Part shown: positions 6,378 to 7,759 of the stretch, in pieces | Layout: each line of letters opens with the position of its first letter | Position numbering within the stretch: position 1 is the stretch's first letter | Source of the DNA: Bacteroides sp. | GTDB lineage: Bacteria; Bacteroidota; Bacteroidia; Bacteroidales; Bacteroidaceae | Length of the DNA stretch: 7,759 nt | Direction: 5' to 3' | Assembly: GCA_021204375.1 (NCBI GenBank) | Contig: JAJPZL010000401.1 | Coordinates: 1-7,759, forward strand | Position numbers and translations under genes: made by a program | The notes under the pieces: model-generated | The model's input: the letters and a program-made list of their open reading frames with translations, nothing else | What the model was told of the DNA's origin: nothing | Databases searched by the model: none

Positions 6378-7232
6378 CTATTTATGGGTTGCACTTTTCA
6401 GTTTATTATATATTTTCACCACCTCTACCGCCTCTTTTACATCGTGTACCCTTAACAGGGTGGCTTCTTTCTCTAAGGCAACCATGTGCAGGGCAGAGGT
6501 GCCATTGAGTGCTTCATCCGGAGTGACACCCAACAGACGGGTGATCATGGACTTTCTTGAAACACCTGCCAGCACAGGAAGTTCAAAAACGGAGAACTCC
6601 TGCAACCAGTTGAGCAATTCGTAGTTGTGGTCGAGGGTCTTTCCGAAACCAAAGCCGGGATCGAGAATTATATCCTTTACTCCGCGGCTACGAAGCTGGT
6701 CAATCTTTCCGGCAAAGTAGAGAAAAACCTCTTTCATAAAGTTTTCATAGGAGGGAGCCTGCTGCATGGTCTGCGGAGTTCCCTGCATGTGCATTATAAT
6801 GTAAGGTACGTTCAGCTCTGCCACCACATCGAACATCTTTTCGTCCATCTCTCCGGCAGCTATATCGTTAACAATATGGGCGCCATACTCCCGGACACAC
6901 CTACAGGCAACCCCAGCACGGAACGTATCTACGGAGATCACCGCATCGGGATGGTTGGTACGGATCACTTCGAGTGCGGGCGCAAGCCGTGCCATCTCCT
7001 GGTCGGGAGTAATGTGCTCCGCTCCCGGACGGGAAGAGTAAGCTCCCACATCGATCAGGGTGGCCCCTTCCTCCAGGATCTGCCGGGCCCTGGAGGCGAT
7101 CTCTTCCAGCGTCTGTTTCCGGCTGCCTGCATAGAAGGAGTCGGGCGTGACATTGAGTATCCCCATTACCTGAGGAACGCTTACATCCATAAGCCGGCCG
7201 TTGATATTGATAAAATAAGGCGAATGTATCAT
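6378..7232 (-). CDS. folP: Dihydropteroate synthase
   Basis: It condenses p-aminobenzoate with hydroxymethyl-dihydropterin pyrophosphate to give dihydropteroate, the sulfonamide-targeted step of folate synthesis. In the chosen 284-residue form the DHPS motifs appear in order: MGILNVTPDSF (23-33), LIDVGAYSSRPGA (about 60-72), SVDTF, IVNDIAAGEMD, HMQGTP, LDPGFGFGKT, GVSRKSMITRLL, and the C-terminal LRVHDV. The frame is open up to an ATG at 7268, which would add 12 residues. I prefer the ATG at 7232-7230 because a TAnnTTTG -7 box lies at 7262-7255, inside the longer version, and because CGAGAAAAGTA just before 7232 suits a Bacteroidetes ribosome-binding leader. The added residues (MMYICRNATRKV) are also not part of the family core. 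The gene ends in TAG, 8 nt before cdaA. Confidence 0.95.
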   Translation of the reverse strand: MIHSPYFININGRLMDVSVPQVMGILNVTPDSFYAGSRKQTLEEIASRARQILEEGATLIDVGAYSSRPGAEHITPDQEMARLAPALEVIRTNHPDAVISVDTFRAGVACRCVREYGAHIVNDIAAGEMDEKMFDVVAELNVPYIIMHMQGTPQTMQQAPSYENFMKEVFLYFAGKIDQLRSRGVKDIILDPGFGFGKTLDHNYELLNWLQEFSVFELPVLAGVSRKSMITRLLGVTPDEALNGTSALHMVALEKEATLLRVHDVKEAVEVVKIYNKLKSATHK

Positions 7233-7254
7233 TACTTTTCTCGTTGCATTCCTG

Positions 7255-7262
7255 CAAATGTA
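7255..7262 (-). promoter_or_regulatory. Bacteroidetes-type -7 box for folP-cdaA
   Basis: On the minus strand the sequence reads TACATTTG, an exact TAnnTTTG match, followed by CAG as in the lrgA promoter. It sits in the 56-nt gap between the HAD gene stop and the preferred folP start, about 22 nt before the ATG. No clear -33 TTTG was found. It supports separate transcription of folP-cdaA and the shorter folP start. Confidence 0.55.
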
Positions 7263-7263
7263 C

Positions 7264-7277
7264 ATCAATAAATTGAT
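7264..7277. promoter_or_regulatory. Inverted repeat upstream of the folP -7 box, possible operator
   Basis: ATCAAT-AA-ATTGAT is a perfect 6-bp inverted repeat with a 2-nt centre. It ends one base from the folP-cdaA -7 box, between the expected -7 and -33 elements, where a repressor could block RNA polymerase. The sequence is AT-rich, so chance is a real alternative. As a hairpin its 2-nt loop is too short to be stable and there is no U-tract, so it is not a terminator. Confidence 0.3.
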
Positions 7278-7288
7278 TTTACGGGATG

Positions 7289-7759
7289 TTAGACCAGAAT
7301 TTTAACCACTTCTACAATGGATCCGATCCGGTGGAATCCGGGATAATCGACCTGGGCAGCCGATTCTTCATGGATCCAGGTTATTTCGTAGGGAATATGG
7401 ATACATTTTCCTCCCAGGCCGGCTACCGGAAGGATATCGGATTTCAGGGAATTACCGATCATCAGAAACTCATCCGGTTGTATATGCAGGGTTTTAATAA
7501 GCCCGGCGTACTCGGTCTCGTTCTTATAACTCATGATCTCAATGCGGTGAAAGTAGTTTTCCAGACCCGACTCCCGTATTTTGCGGTACTGGTCTGTCAG
7601 GTCGCCTTTAGTGGCGAGAACCAACCTGAAACGTCCGGTCTCATACAACTGACGGAGCGTCTCTTCTACTCCGTCAAGCAGCCGGACAGGCAGGGAGAGC
7701 ATATCTTTACCGATCCGGAGGATCTCCTGAAGCTTATCTGCACCCATTCGATTTCCACT
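7289..7759 (-). CDS. HAD-superfamily hydrolase, partial (N-terminus outside the window)
   Basis: This is the C-terminal part of a haloacid dehalogenase-like phosphatase. The frame is open to the window edge (codons for S-G-N-R precede the first visible Met at 7747-7745), so that Met is internal and the gene continues to the right. The first HAD motif, DxDxT with the nucleophilic Asp, is not in view and must lie upstream. Motif II is LVLATKGD, with T46 counted from the visible Met. Motif III is the Lys in SYKNETEY (K75). Motif IV is MIGNSLKSDI (96-105), with Asn where many relatives have Asp but the second Asp (D104) kept. The linker LLDGVEETLRQL at 23-34 is typical of the cap-to-core return in YjjG/Gph-like enzymes. 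The substrate is unknown. It ends with TAA, 56 nt before folP. Confidence 0.85.
   Translation of the reverse strand, partial: SGNRMGADKLQEILRIGKDMLSLPVRLLDGVEETLRQLYETGRFRLVLATKGDLTDQYRKIRESGLENYFHRIEIMSYKNETEYAGLIKTLHIQPDEFLMIGNSLKSDILPVAGLGGKCIHIPYEITWIHEESAAQVDYPGFHRIGSIVEVVKILV

Noticed and set aside
6627..7271. Plus-strand 214-residue open frame opposite folP
   Set aside because: It is antisense to all the conserved DHPS motifs, has no recognisable domain and no promoter. It is a shadow frame.
1..7759. CRISPR array, mobile element, phage or defence system
   Set aside because: No regularly spaced repeats, transposase, integrase, terminal repeats or tRNA were seen, and the genes are mainly housekeeping.

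Overview
The window looks like chromosomal DNA from a member of the Bacteroidales, most likely close to Parabacteroides/Tannerellaceae. Three things suggest this: TAnnTTTG-type -7 promoter boxes, A-rich leaders instead of strong Shine-Dalgarno sequences, and protein sequences of the Bacteroidetes type (short Pta, DHPS with an SSRPGA loop, and a folP-cdaA pair). The assignment comes from reading the sequence, not from a database search. No rRNA, tRNA, insertion sequence, phage gene, CRISPR array or integration site was seen. Most of the window reads as ordinary core genome.

Layout, left to right. Positions 1-142 hold no gene; they contain a strong intrinsic terminator (85-113) for the leftward pta-ackA operon and a small hairpin at the left edge. 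Positions 143-2372 (minus strand) are ackA and pta, the acetate/ATP branch of fermentation from acetyl-CoA. Positions 2373-2564 are a divergent promoter region with a -7 box facing each way and a palindrome at the pta start. Positions 2565-3594 (plus strand) carry a lrgA/cidA-like gene followed by an lrgB-like gene. The lrgB copy is broken by one frameshift and two in-frame stop codons but is otherwise full length. Positions 3640-5611 (plus strand) are two overlapping genes: a soluble DUF2156 (FemAB/MprF-C-like) acyltransferase and an Eis-like GNAT acetyltransferase with an SCP2-like C-terminus. Positions 5608-7232 (minus strand) are folP (dihydropteroate synthase) followed by cdaA (membrane diadenylate cyclase), an apparent operon with its own promoter. 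Positions 7289-7759 are the C-terminal part of a HAD-family hydrolase whose start lies beyond the window.

How the genes fit together. Pta and AckA convert acetyl-CoA to acetate with ATP formation. In other bacteria LrgAB/CidAB-type membrane proteins are tied to pyruvate/acetate overflow metabolism, so the head-to-head arrangement with pta-ackA is a plausible functional link. Here that link appears to be decaying, because lrgB carries three separate lesions. TGA ends ackA and lrgA, and TAG ends the DUF2156 gene and folP, so both codons that interrupt lrgB are genuine stops in this genome and recoding is unlikely. The folP-cdaA pair joins folate synthesis to c-di-AMP synthesis on one transcript, without the cdaR and glmM genes that accompany cdaA in Firmicutes. 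I saw no convincing previously undescribed system; the broken lrgB and its placement are the most notable points.
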